Shown here one piece after another: positions 48,741 through 61,900 of a DNA stretch of 64,000 nucleotides. This stretch comes from Malurus cyaneus samueli (taxonomy: Eukaryota > Chordata > Aves > Passeriformes > Maluridae). Numbering within the stretch: the first letter of the stretch is position 1; each line of letters opens with the position of its first letter. Below the pieces are notes generated by a model, which was given only the letters and a program-made list of their open reading frames with translations, was not told the origin of the DNA and did no database searches. The translations under genes were made by a program, and so were the position numbers. The stretch spans positions 2,310,217 through 2,374,216 of the forward strand of contig VKON01000103.1 in assembly GCA_009741485.1 (NCBI GenBank). Direction: 5' to 3'.

Positions 48741-49571
48741 GGAAAGGAAAAAAGAATGACTATAAGTAAGTAGCAGGAAAAAAAAATGTACTGACCTCAG
48801 ACATTTTTTTAAATTAGAATTTTAGAGGAGTACATGAATAGGTGGAAGAAAAACAGTGAAATCATTGAAACAAAAGTTATCTTCATAATGAAGATACTCA
48901 GTGATGGATTTAGAGGAATAGATTCTTCTGAGTCTTCAGGTGAGCAAAGAGGGAGAATTTTTTAGATCTTGAATGAAAGCATTGCCTATAAAAACAGTCA
49001 CCTTTGGGAGACCACAGGACTTCCTCAGAAAAGCCTGGTGGAACCTGAAATAGAGGTCATGAAGCATCTCAAGTTTCTGCATTACATTGAATAATTTCTA
49101 TGGCTATAGCATGTTGTGTGTTTGCACCCACACTGGGCTGCTATAAAAGCACTTTATAGGGAAAATTAAGAAAAATAAGCTCTTTCCAAAGTACAGCCCC
49201 ATTCTCCATACTGATGTCCCAAATTATTCACCCATTTTAAGCTTTATGAATACTTCCCCCCATTCTTATCTTTTTCTTGTAGAAATGTCACTCCATGCTG
49301 CACTTAGCACAGTGCATTAGCACAGTCAGTTAATATGTTTTCATCATCATTTGATGGAATGGCAAGTGAATGTCAAATGTGTTTACAATACCTCTAAATG
49401 TTGCCATTTAAAAATCTTTCCCTAAATATCTGTTCTGTTTTTTATCAGATCCTTACTTCTAAGCATTTTAACCACTAAAATGTAGATTTACAAGAATGTC
49501 AAGATGCCTATTTTTAATCCCCAAATGGATTAAGTAAATTCTTGTCAAACATGAGTATCCTGCTAAGCCCT
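48741..49571. repeat. Copy D: only the last 0.8 kb of segment M
   Basis: It matches 52735-53551 (copy C) and the end of copy B, and ends with GCCCT at 49567-49571. It starts abruptly at the N junction, so most of M is missing. Confidence 0.9.
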
Positions 49572-50247
49572 TGTGGTGGTTTTACTTGGCCCGGTTTTTG
49601 GAGGTGGGGGGGCCAAAAAGATGGCGCCTGTGAGAAGCTTCTGGAGGCTTCCACCATGTCCAGCAGAGCCAACTGCTGTTGGCTCTGAGGATGATGGACA
49701 TGCCACTGACCAAACCTGGGCCAATTAAAGATAGTGGTTACGCCTCTGTGAAAACATATTTAAGAAGAAATCAAAACAAGGAGCACACAGAGGAGTTTTG
49801 CCGGTGGAGGAGGCTGAGAAATATGTGAAGGATGCAGACACCAAAAAAAGGTCAGTGCAGGAGGGGGAGGAGCTGCTCAGGCGCCGGAGCTGGGATTCCT
49901 TTGCAGACCGTGGGGACGAGCATGGTGAAGCAGGCTGTCCCCCTGCAGCCCATGGTGACCATGGTGGAGCAGGCTGTCCCCTGCAGCCCATGGTGACCAT
50001 GGTGGGACAGGCTGTCCCCCTGCAGCCATGGTGGACCATGGTGGAGCAGGTTGTCCCCCTGCAGCCCATGGTGACCATGGTGGAGCAGCTGTCCCCTGCA
50101 GCCCATGGTGACCATGGTGGAGCAGGCTGTCCCCTGTGCCCATGGTGACCATGGTGGAGCAGGCTGTCCCCCTGCAGCCAGGTGACATGTGGAGCAGGCT
50201 GTCCCCCTGCAGCCCATGGTGACCATGGTGGAGCAGGCTGTCCCAGG
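49572..50247 (+). mobile_element. LTR-B, third copy, truncated in the VNTR
   Basis: It begins TGTGGTGGTTTTACTTGG directly after GCCCT and is intact through the promoter-like part. It stops inside VNTR unit 9 at about 50244, where sequence from the middle of segment M follows. The U5 part, poly(A) signal and right end are absent. Confidence 0.9.
49927..50245. repeat. 39-bp VNTR inside LTR-B (copy D, 8 units plus a partial)
   Basis: The cleanest of the four arrays: several units are full 39-bp copies. The array is cut off after GAGCAGGCTGTCCC. Confidence 0.92.
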
Positions 50248-53200
50248 CAGTAAGCTGCAATGTACTTGCCACCCAAAACCAGGAAGGTGCTATGAAAACA
50301 GCAAATAAAACTCAAACCAGTATCAAACTGGAGGCCCAGTGAAACTCCAGACACAGATTTTTCTTTCTGATCAGGAGCCAGAGGTAATTTTCTCAGTAGG
50401 CTTTTACACCTGTACGAGTGCATTATTCCCTTTTATTCTTTTCTTTTTCTTCCAGTTGCTTGAGAGTAGTTTGATAAATTGCAGTATTTTTACAGCAGCT
50501 GAAGTGTCAATAGCTGGTCTGGCTGATATTCCCTAAATTTCTTCTTCACCCACGCCTTCTCCTCATTTAAATAGAATATATTGCTTTTTTTCTTTTTCAG
50601 ATTTCCTTACCACAAAGCTCTCATGTTTTCAGGCAGTCTACCACAACCAATTCAATAGCCAATTTTTTAATCTGGAGAATACTTTATCCATAAAGTACAT
50701 TTGTCTGTCTTCTCTTGGCTAGACTGTAGAGCACTTTAAATGCTGGTAGAATTGTGGCAAGGCCTTTCTCCATCAAAGTAATATTCTTTTAACACTGGAA
50801 AGAAAGTTTTCAGTGAGGAAAAAGACTTAGGAAAAAAAGAATTTTTGTGCTAGCAGGCCCACAAAGCTAACCATAAATCTCACAGATGATGGCTTTGGCA
50901 GGTGAAGCTTTCTTAACAGCCTCCATTAGGATTCTATATGTGAAACTTATTCCCAGAAAAAAAAACTTCTGCTTCTCTTTGCTGGAGAGCAGCCAGCTTT
51001 GAAGCTGTGCTTCAGGTCTTGGGAATCTTCTGTCTGGAGGCTCTTTGTACAATAGGAATTTTGCAGGTTGAGTTTAAATGAGAGTTCTGAGCGTTTTCCT
51101 GAAGAATAGTGGGTATGGAGATGCCTGTCTTGGAGCAGGCATTTTCCTGCTGTCTGCTTCTCCAGACAGGACCTCACTGAATTTATTCAGACCATTCATC
51201 TTCCCTCTAGCAGGCTGACATGAAGTATTAATATATTATTTCAAGGCAGCTGCAAATCCATCACAACAAGGGAGGGAATGTAGAAAAAGAAGGGAATGGA
51301 AAAATTGCATGAATGTCCTCAAGGTCATAAGCTGAGCTTGAGGAAGAAACTGGGTGCTCTGGGTTGCAGGTGGTTTGATCTGGTCATGCTTCTCATCAAA
51401 TATAACTTCGAAAAATGAAAAAAAAAAAAACCCTCAAAATTTGATTTCATTAATACTTATTTTTAAATCTTCTATTATGTGTGTCATTCAGTATGTTAAG
51501 TAACTGGATTTGTAGCCTCTGCTTTCCTGGAGAATTTTTCAACTGGAGAAATACATTTAATGAGTTGTTAAGGCCTAGTTTCTCTATGTGCTTCTCAATG
51601 AAATTTCAGCAACCCTGTTTTAAATGATACTGAAGAGGTAGGAAAAATTAAGAGGTGGAAAAAAATTAAACAGAAGAGTTTAAAAAACAAAACAAGATAC
51701 CACAATGGCAAAATTAAAGTGTTAAAATGCCAGCCATAAGATGAAAGCAAATTTTAGAGTAAATACTGTTACTTCAGTTATCCTTTAGTGATGAAATGAG
51801 AAATCTGATCATGATAAAATTGAATATAACTGCGAGACCAAATCTTTGGGAGGGATATGAGATTCCATCATCGTTAACAGAGTGTAAAATCCTGCTAGGC
51901 AGCTGACACATGACTTTGCTGCTGACTCCATTAGGAAAAGATGCCATTTTTTCCTTGAATTGAGTCAACTTGGACAGAAGGTACAAATAAAATTTTGAAA
52001 CATCCTGAATTGCAACATGCCAAACACAGAATCTCGGGTTATATTGTGGACCATCCCTGTTCTGAGCACTGTAATAATTTTGCTGTCTACACTGTCAATA
52101 TAACACTTTTTTCAGAGTTTTAATGCTCTGGTGTTACTATCTATGCTCCTCTTTTTCTCCACAGTATGTATATTAACAGATGGGAGAGGAAAGGCAGCTT
52201 AATTACATCTTTTTGATCTGAGGAATCTAAATGACAATTAAATTTGCTTAAGTGAAAAAGAGCAGTATAGTCATGCCTTTATTCTCATAGCTCTGTTCCA
52301 GTGAAATTATTCATGTATCACTCATTTTATAGTACCCACCAGCAGAGTTCTTCAAAAATGACTCTTTTTGGAGGATGCAGGCACAACATTTTCCAGTTAT
52401 AGTTTTCCCCTCCTGGAGCTGTTCCTTGTAATTCTAAAAAGAGCATATTCTTAAACTCAGAAAGATGGTACAAAGAGTCTTCAGCAAAGGGTTCTATTTT
52501 CCTCTGCAAATCAACGGAATAAAATGCAGAGCACTAGTTTGAACTGAAATGCAGGGTGCAATCATTATAAATTTCCTGCAGAACACTGAAAAAGCTTTAT
52601 TTTCTTCATTGCATACGGTTATAGGGAATGACAAGAAAATCTCTTGTACTACAGATAGCCTAGATTTGTCATAATTCCCAGTGTGCCTCCCTGGCACAGT
52701 GGCATGTACTTTATTCACTTTTCCTTCTGCAAAGGGAAAGGAAAAAAGAATGACTATAAGTAAGTAGCAGGAAAAAAAAATGTACTGACCTCAGACATTT
52801 TTTTAAATTAGAATTTTAGAGGAGTACATGAATAGGTGGAAGAAAAACATGAAATCATTAAACAAAATTATCTTCATAATGAAGATACTCAGTGATGGAT
52901 TTAGAGGAATAGATTCTTCTGAGCTTCAGGTGAGCAGAGAGGAGAGGGAGAATTTTTTAGATCTTGAATGAAAGCTTGCCTATAACAGCAATCACCTTTG
53001 GGAGACCACAGGACTTCCTCAAAAAAGCCTGAAATAGAGGTCATGAAGCATCTCAGTTTCTGCATTACATTGAATAATTTCTATGGCTATAGCATGTTTG
53101 TGTTTGCACCCACACTGGGCTGCTATAAAAGCACTTTATAGGGAAAATTAAGAAAAATAAGCTCTTTCCAAAGTACAGCCCCATTCTCCATACTGATGTC

Positions 53201-53551
53201 CCAAATTATTCACCCATTTTAAGCTTTATGAATACTTCCCCCCATTCTTATCTTTTTCTTGTAGAAATGTCACTCCATGCTGCACTTAGCACAGTGCATT
53301 AGCACAGTCAGTTAATATGTTTTCATCATCATTTGATGGAATGGCAAGTGAATGTCAAATGTGTTTACAATACCTCTAAATGTTGCCATTTAAAAATCTT
53401 CCCTAAATATCTGTTCTGTTTTTTATCAGATCCTTACTTCTAAGCATTTTAACCACTAAAATGTAGATTTACAAGAATGTCAAGATGCCTATTTTTAATC
53501 CCCAAATGGATTAAGTAAATTCTTGTCAACATGAGTATCCTGCTAAGCCCT
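50248..53551. repeat. Copy C of segment M (second half)
   Basis: It starts at CAGTAAGCTGCAATG, equivalent to 42503 in copy B and 33618 in copy A, and runs to GCCCT (53547-53551). It contains the 52675-53377 stretch absent from copy A. It has more one-base deletions than copies A and B. It is non-coding. Confidence 0.9.
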
Positions 53552-54923
53552 TGTTGGTTTTCTTGGCCCGTTTTGGAGGTGGGGGGCCAAAAAGATGGCC
53601 TGTGGAAGCTTCTGGAGGCTTCCACCATGTCCAGCAGAGCCAATGCTGTTGGCTCTGAGGATGATGGACATGCCACTGACCAAACCTGGCCAATTAAAGA
53701 TAGTGGTTACGCCTCTGTGAAAACATATTTAAGAAGAAATCAAAACAAGGAGCACACAGAGGAGTTTTGCCGGTGGAGGAGGCTGAGAATATGTGTGGAG
53801 CAGACACCAAGGTCAGTGCAGGAGGGGGAGGAGCTGCTCCAGGCGCCGGAGCTGGGATTCCTTTGCAGGCCTGGGACGAGCATGGTGAAGCAGGCTGTCC
53901 CCTGCAGCCCATGTGCCATGGTGGAGCAGGCTGTCCCCTTGCAGCCATGGTGACCATGGTGGAGCGGCTGTCCCCCTGCAGCCCATGGTGACCATGGTGA
54001 GCAGGCTGTCCCCCTGCAGCCTGGTGACCATGGTGGAGCAGGCTGTCCCTGCAGCCCATGGTGACCATGGTGGAGCAGGCTGGCCCCCTGCAGCCCATGG
54101 TGAAGGAGCAGCTGTCCCCTGCAGCCGGTGTGCCATGGTAGAGTGGAGCAGGCTGTCCCCTGCAGCCCATGGTGACATGGTGGAGCAGGCTGTCCCCTGC
54201 AGCCCATGGTGGACCATGGTGGAGCAGGCTGTCCCCTGCAGCCCATGGGTCACAGAGGGTGCAGAGCACCGGCAGCTGTGGAGGAGGGAGGTCCCCAGCC
54301 GGAGCGGGCGGACACGGAAGGGGCTGTGTTCAGCAGGAGACCCAGGAGAGAGAGGCTTTGCTCCGAGATGGAACAGCCTGGCTTGGCTGCACCCGTGGAC
54401 GAGAGCCACGGTGCAACAGTTTTGGGATGACTGTTTGCCCGTGGGGGACTCACGCAGCAGCAGATGTGTGTGCCTGCTGCTCGTGAGAGAGCCACGCCGG
54501 AGAGGTTCACAGAGAACTGTCTCCCTGGGAGGACCCCACGGCAACGCAAGGGAAGGAATCTTCTCCCTCAGATGTCACAGAGATCCGGTGAATCTCCAAA
54601 CTGACCAACCCCACACCTGTTCGTTCCTGCTGCTTTGTTGTATGTGGGAAGGGGGAGGGAGTGGGGAGAAGATCGGTGTCTTTGAGGGTTGTAATTTATT
54701 TCTCATTCTCCTCCTCTGACTTGTTTAGTAATAAATTCACTTGATTATTTAAGTTGGCCTGTTTTGTCCATCAAGTGTTTTCCTCCCTGTTTCTTATCTC
54801 ACTCATTAACCTTTTGTTAGTTTTTTTCCCCCTTCGCTCTTCTCTACCCGGTGTGGTGGTGGGGAGAGCGAAGAGCAGGTGTTGTGGGTGCCTGGCTTTT
54901 GGCCAGCATTCCAAACCGCAACA
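53552..54923 (+). mobile_element. LTR-B, fourth copy, complete solo LTR (1372 bp)
   Basis: A complete element with TG at the start and CCGCAACA at the end, flanked by GCCCT on both sides (53547-53551 and 54924-54928). A 5-bp duplication is typical of ERVL-type integration. A TATA-like ATATTTAAG is at 53725-53733, the VNTR at 53887-54249, and a poly(A) signal AATAAA at 54730-54735. No internal retroviral sequence is attached. The VNTR lies downstream of the TATA-like box, so it would be transcribed if that box is used. Confidence 0.9.
53887..54249. repeat. 39-bp VNTR inside LTR-B (copy C, about 10 units)
   Basis: Same unit as in the other three copies; several units are shortened by one to six bases. 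Confidence 0.9.
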
Positions 54924-55873
54924 GCCCTGAGAATCTGTTATATGGTGATGGCCAGCATTTGGATGCATGAGTTGATTTCACATCCATGACTAGGTATATT
55001 TATGGAACAATATCCAACTCAAGAATTAATACAAAGTATTTTGATTGATAGTGATTATAATGAGAATTTTGCAAGTCAGTAGAACTGCTGCTTGCTCGAT
55101 GTTTTGTATGCAAACCAATTTTGTTAGCATGCTCCCTTTTTTCCATTGCTGTTCCATTTTCCTTTACAGCTGGTTATTTGCTGCCCAATATTTTATACTT
55201 CATTTCATCTTTGCTCTTCTTGCAGGATAGTGCAAGCTCAGTAAAGATGAAGCAAGCCACACTTTGAAGGCAAGTCTTTTTAAACCTACAAGTTTATCTC
55301 TACCTAATCTGGCTTCCTGCAGACGGTAGTGTCTCTTTATGTAAAGTGTTAAATAAAATCCATCCAGCACTGCAATATCAAAATGTCAAAACCCCAATGA
55401 CGCTGCCCTCATTCAAAACCTATTGAAACAAATGGAAATTTCCTACTCATTCCAGTGGGTTTTGATCAAATCTTTCAGGCCAGTGTGTATATATGGACTT
55501 CTTCAGATGTGTTAAAAGTTGTCTGGGCTGGCATCGCAGAATGACCAAAAATAATTGCTGTATTTTCAGAAGATGGAACAGCCACTACCGTCCTGGTATT
55601 TGCATTAAGGGTGAGCAGATCTTATGACTACGTGGCATCTAAAAATCTACTTCTATCTTTGGAAGAGCTGCAAAAATAGTTCTGGTCTGCAAAACCTTAT
55701 CCGTGTTTTAATTTATTCCCTTCCCAAAGTGATTATGAAAAGAATTATGAAAACAATATGTAAAAAGGATCCAACAAAAGGAATAGAGATGCACACAAAC
55801 CCTGGGAGCTAGTGACCTACATGCACTGTTCTGCATTTCTTCCCCTGAACTAGATTGTATCTTTCCCCTGCAC
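54924..55873. repeat. Segment T, second copy, joined to the unique 3' flank
   Basis: It is almost identical to 47787-48737. Here it continues into single-copy sequence through a T-rich tract starting at 55881, so this is presumably the genuine right-hand context of the locus. Confidence 0.9.
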
Positions 55874-55880
55874 TCCTGGG

Positions 55881-55938
55881 TTTTTTTTTTTGGTTTTTTT
55901 TTTTCCTAATAGCTTGGGTTTTTTTGGGGTTTTTTTTC
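55881..55938. repeat. T-rich tract at the right border of the multi-copy region
   Basis: Runs of 7 to 13 T are interrupted by GG and by CCTAATAGCTTGGG. A second, longer T/C tract is at 56180-56221. Shared sequence between the T copies ends eight bases before the first tract. Confidence 0.9.
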
Positions 55939-58900
55939 CACTTTGGTGACTGTCTTTTCACCCTGCTCGTTCATTAGACAATTTTTGTTTAAACTTGTTT
56001 TTTAATCTGAATTGCTTAAGCTAAAATATTTCAAAGGAGCAAAAAGAATTGGGAGTTATTTTGTTTAGATATCATCTCAGATGATGATACATTAATTATA
56101 GCTAGACTGCAGAAAGGTATAAGAGAATAATAAGGGATAATATCTGGTGTTAGAAAAGATGAAGGAGGAAAAGAAAAGGTTTTTTTTCTTTCTTTTTTTC
56201 TTTTTTTTTTTCTTTTTTTTTACATTAAAGGAACAACCAAACTGTTTGGCCGTTCATTGTCCCATTACAATATTTTATCTCAATATGTATGGGGTTTCCC
56301 TGTTGTGTTCTTGTGAATCCCTGTCATTATTACCATCATTCAATCCTATATTGTGTGATTTGCATTCCTGTCTTTCCTGAAGGCTACAAAAGGCCAAGAA
56401 ATCATCTCAAACCTTTCTACATAGGTAAGATCAGCACAAAGACTGACTTTAGAACATCTTACTAATGAGAATGAGTGGTAGTATAAGTGAAATTTGGGGA
56501 AGAGGAAATTACTTCTGTCCAATAAGGTCTTAGATTAAAAGCTGTAAACCCAAGTAAATTCTCAGATACAAAATACAATACCATAACCCTATAATCAAAT
56601 TGAGCAAATAGTAGATTTTTATGTCAGAGGAAACCATCAGGAATGTTCAACTGGATCTCCAGTGCAGCAAAGAGCTACACTTTCCTCTGAATTGGGCTAT
56701 GTCTTCTGGTTTCTAGAATCTGGAAACAACACTTTAATTTGTGATTCAGTTGAGGCCAAATTCATATTTAACATCCCAGGCATTCCACACGAGTTGAAAG
56801 TAAAGCCTTCCTTTCCTATACATGAGTTGATCAAATTCTCATGGATGTAGATAATAAAATGACTTCCTTCATCTCCTCAGGGCCACAAAAAGCAATTAGT
56901 CACTGTGCTATGTATAAACAAAAGAACCATGAAATCTTCTAACTGATAATCACATAAATAATGAGAAGCTCGCTAATAAAATATTGTAAAACAGAAATCC
57001 AAATTCTTTGTAGGAGTAGCTAAAAAGGTGTTGTAGGGATCCCATTTTACCGTTGACCTAAAGGATCACAGACCTGTTCACCCCTTCAACAGACAGTCCC
57101 TAATCAGAGGGTGGACAGATAAAATTACTGCCTTGTGTCTCAAAGGAGAGTAATTTCAATGGCTTGATAGTTTTGGTATTCATTTATAAATGCATATCTG
57201 AATTGCCCTTTAAAAACAGTGTGTGCTAAGATGTTTAGAACCTCAGTTCTAAACTTTCAAACCCAAACTTACTGTGGCAACTTAGCTGGGGTTTAAAGTA
57301 CTATTACAGCACACCACCTCACTTCTGAGTAATCATCTCAGTTCAGAACATTTTTAATTAGAGTTTTGATGTATCTTTCAATTAGTAAAGAATAAGACTT
57401 TTTGTTGCTTATTCCTTTTACGGTTGTGTAGAAATATGCTGTAGGGATACAATGGATTGATGGATGTTTTTTGCTTCGTTCTTTTGAGTTTTTCTGAGAT
57501 GTGGGTTAAATTATTCACTTTTTTCTCCTGAATGTGTAATTAACTATGACTTATACTGAGATTTCATTGCATGGTAACATAATGCCAGTTATTTTTATGT
57601 CAAACATATGTTTTTCATAGCGGTTTAGATAGTTGTGGGTTGCAGTTAAAGATTTTTACCATGCAGTTATCTCTTAGATTTATGTAATAGCTTGCGCAGA
57701 TTTTTTTTTTTTTCCCTTCCCAACTTAAGCTGTGTCAGAAAAGATAAAGCCTGAATTTCAGGTATTATAGTTCCTTAGGGAAATCTAGTCCGTGTTGTTA
57801 TTCCTCTTGATTTTATTACCTTTTACTGTAAATGTAATTTATATTATATAAAAATACAATTTATACACTAATTCCTAGGGGGTTTTTTTGAGCAGGTATT
57901 TTAAAGTAAAAAACAGGTAGTGGTAAAAGCAAAAGCTAAAAAAAGTGTTGCTTTTCCATTTTAAAGCTTTTGTAATGAAATGGAACTTCAGATTTCTATC
58001 CCAGGGAAGAGGTGACCTTTTAAAAACCAAAGTAGGTAAATAGATCTTATACTAGCTGAATGAAGAGAGCTCTCTAAAATAAAATGGAGCAAAAATCAGT
58101 GGCACTGTGGTAGTATAAGGCCATGCAAGTAGTTTCATGCTTGTGTGCTCTTTAGTTGCTTCTCAGAGGTGCAGTGAATATCCTCTGTGATCAGCCAACC
58201 ACTCAATATTCTTCTGCTTTTCCATGAGTCATGAATGCAGAGCCCTGCCTTTTGAAAGGGGACATTAGGAGTCAGTGAATATGTGAGAAATGGGGAAAAT
58301 GAGAGAAAAGGGAAGAGCTGGGTGGCAGAATGGGAAGGCACAGCTATTGTGATGAAATGTCAGAAATGCTGAACTCTTATCTCGCGCACACACACACACG
58401 TATGGTAATTTCAGCTGTAAGTTTATTACCCAGCACATCAATCTATAATCTGATTTCTCTATAAACCTGCTTAATTAGCTCGGCACGTTGGGCCTGGTGT
58501 TGCTCTGTCAATTTATGCAGTCAAAAAAAAAAAAGGTTCTGTGAGGCTTTTAATGAAATCCTGCTGGTTTTTATCTGGATTACATTTGGTTACCACTGGA
58601 CTGAGTTTGGCTCAGAATCTCCAGTTAAAAATCGTTTTCAGCTCCTTTTAATTCAGACATAATATTTCCCTTAGCATTTAATTTATGGTAAAAGCTTTCG
58701 ACAGTAAAATATTTTTTATTATTTTGTAATAGACAGAGAAGCTGCAACCAATGAGTTCCAAGTGATTTGCCTGAAGCAAGATGATGATTGTCAAAGCTAG
58801 GACTAGAATGCTGAGGAACACAGCTCCCATTCTCATGCTTCACCAAATGTATGCAGTGATCCATGTGCATTTTTTAGCACAATTTTTCTTATATGTAGCA

Positions 58901-61900
58901 GAGGAAGAATCACAATATAGTTCTTGATAAGCGCACGAAAATACGCTTTTGTTTTTAAGTCTTAATAATCTCTCAATACCGCAGTGTAACAAAGCATGTT
59001 ATTATTTCAGCCTCATGCAAAGATGTGATGTGAAGTCCTGTCTGCTTGAAGAACTGAAAAAATATGTGTTTTCTGACTGGAAAAAGTGCTTTGATCAGGG
59101 AAGACCCACGGTTCAGAAAGTCAGTTTTATTCTTCTCTCATGGTGCGGTTATTGGGATGGAAATACCATCTCACTGGCAAGAGTTCTCTAAATAGAATAT
59201 CACAAAAATGTCTCAGGAATGACTAATCGTGCATTGATTTTAAATGGTGTTATTCTCACACAGTAAAGATCTCAGCTGTAATAACATGAAACATTGGTCC
59301 TGTTCCCAGGTAAGGTGATTTCAAAACACAGACTCTATTGGCCAGGATCAACCAGCAGTAGAACACTTCTAGTAATTTTTCTTTGTGGAATGATCTATGC
59401 TTTATTTCATTATTCAGCTTCAAAATGAGCTGGAATAAGACACCTGCTCCGCCCAAAGAAATCAAAACAAAACATCCCAACATAAACCCACAAGAAACCC
59501 CAAATAACCCACAAACGAAAAAAGAAAGAAGATAAATGGAATATTGTTAGGAGCAGGACAATAGCTAGAACATCTGTGAGTGATTAGTGCAGAAATAGTG
59601 ACAAAGGTGTAACAAAAATTCAGTAATGTACATTTGATATTAAAAGCTGCAGTTCAGAAGTTGTTTAGCACTAACACAGAACTCAGTATTTTGGGAAAAT
59701 GTCCTTTTTTTTTAGTCTTACCCACTAATCAGCTGTCATCCACTCCTCAAGAGTACCCCATTGAGACAGAAATTGCTTTTCCCTGGATGCTTACAAAGAC
59801 TTGAGAAATAGATTCAAACTGTATAGCACAGTGGAGTTTCCTGCAAAGTGCAAGGATTGGAATGAAACTGCTGAATCACCAAGCCATCCCATTTGTGCTC
59901 TGAGATGCAATCTGGAACACAGGCATAATATGAAATAAGTGAATGTTTAATAGGCTATTTGGAACTTTAGGTGCATTTCCCAGCCTGAGGTTGGTATGTC
60001 CAAAACAATTAATCACTCATTTCAGGTATAGAAAGCAAAGAGCTTCAGCTCTCACTGATAGATCTCCTGGCAGACATTTGGCTGAATAAAACCCAGAGAA
60101 GGAAAAGTCCCCAAAGCAATATGAAGGCAGCATCAGGCTGGATAAAGAAGCTGAAGCATACAATGATCAGGTTCAAGAGGCAGTGAAAAGAACTGCCAGC
60201 TCCCATATGAGTGATGATTTTTCCCTTCAATCTCCATCTCTGAGCTCTGTGCTTGTCACTCAGAAGAGCTCAGCCTGTTCCAAATCCCCTCCAGTGCCTC
60301 TCAGGTGTGTGTATGAAGTGAAGGGTGCTGAGCTCTCAGGGCAGGGTGAGTGGCAGCTCTCTTTCTGCATTTTCACAATTTTTCTGTCAGTGCTGCTCAG
60401 CAGGGATGAGCCTGGCTCACTTGTGAAACTCTCACTGGGCTTAATGCCCATTCAGTAGGAGGGTCAGGATATGGAACCAAACATTCATTGACATTCCTGC
60501 TTGAGAAAGTGGGAAGTGTTTTCTATGTTATTCTTTAATTTTTATTGCTGCATGCTGTGAGGGTGCCAAAAGAGGTAGGCTATTGTTGATTTTTGTTTCC
60601 CATTATGATAAATTGCTGTTTGCAGTAGCTGTAGCTCATTTTGCAGCCCCTGGTGCCAATCTACCTTGCACAATTTCCCATCATCTCCTCACAGCTTCCT
60701 GTTTCTGCATCCTATTTTTATAACTTTTAATAAATACTCATTTCAGGGCCCTCAACCAAGCTGTATCTGTAATTCCCCAGTGTGGAACATCAGTACAACA
60801 GAAGATTGGAATATCAGATCTGGATACTCTAAGAAATTCTCTGGGTAGAACTTGGACAAAATACAACAGATGGTGCATAGACAAGCTTTTGGGAACTAAT
60901 CACAAGGATTTTTCTTTGAAAGCTCCAAGTTCCTCAGTAGGAAAAAGACTGAAGTGTATTAATTGCTGAAGTTGCCCTTTTTAACCATCTTTAGATTAAA
61001 AAAAAAAGTCTCAAAAGGCCTAAGAACAGGTATTTCCATCTGAGATGAATGAAATTCAATTGTGGCTGTAAAAAGCACTAGAAAGGTTTGACTTGGAATG
61101 CTGTTGGATAGGTAGGAGTGCAATATGTACTGAAAAGTCCATCTGGGGTCAACAGAGCATTTCATCTAAGTGAAATCTAAAAGAGTTTGAACTTTTTATT
61201 TCAGCAGACTGGAAGCCCAAAGGGTGTGTGATTGCACCGTCTGATTGCTTTGATAAGTTCAGAACAAAGAATGAAATTTGCTATTTCATTAATGCTGATA
61301 TATAAACAAAGATGCATAAATTAGTCTTGGATGAATTTAAGGTGGAATTTACAATTAATACTTTGCAGCAATAAAAAGGGTTTGGGATGGACCTTGGCTA
61401 TTTTAATAGCATAATCTGATGACATGTATGTGGTATTTGTGGGCAATTCAGGGAACAGAAAATGTTTTTAGCTCACCAAGAAGTTTTATGTAACCTTCTT
61501 GATCTTGTGCAGGGAAGAAATTAAAAATGAAGATCAATACAGCGCTTCTGCCTAATTTCAGCATTTAGAAACAATATGAAGTGCTTCCTCACGGGACCTG
61601 TTAAGGAATATAATATATGCTCTGAAACTATATCCTCGCTACTCTTGAGAGGATTTTCCATCACATGACACTAAAAATATCCCTGAATCCACAGTTGATG
61701 AGTTTAATTACTCATCAGCTCTTTACATTACAATTCATTACCCTGAGGTAATAAAGATAAAATAAAGCATTTAGATGCCATTGTGCCATTGTTACAGTGT
61801 GTTCAGCAGATTGTCTCTAATCAGTGCTGCTTGTGTTTATGCAGAATAATTAATAGAAACATGAGAGCACTGTCCTGAACGAACCAATTTTAACAGGTGC

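Noticed and set aside
56180..56221. Poly(A) tail of a minus-strand retrocopy
   Set aside because: The T/C tract could be an inverted A-tail, but I could not recognise any gene, SINE or LINE sequence next to it, nor a target duplication.
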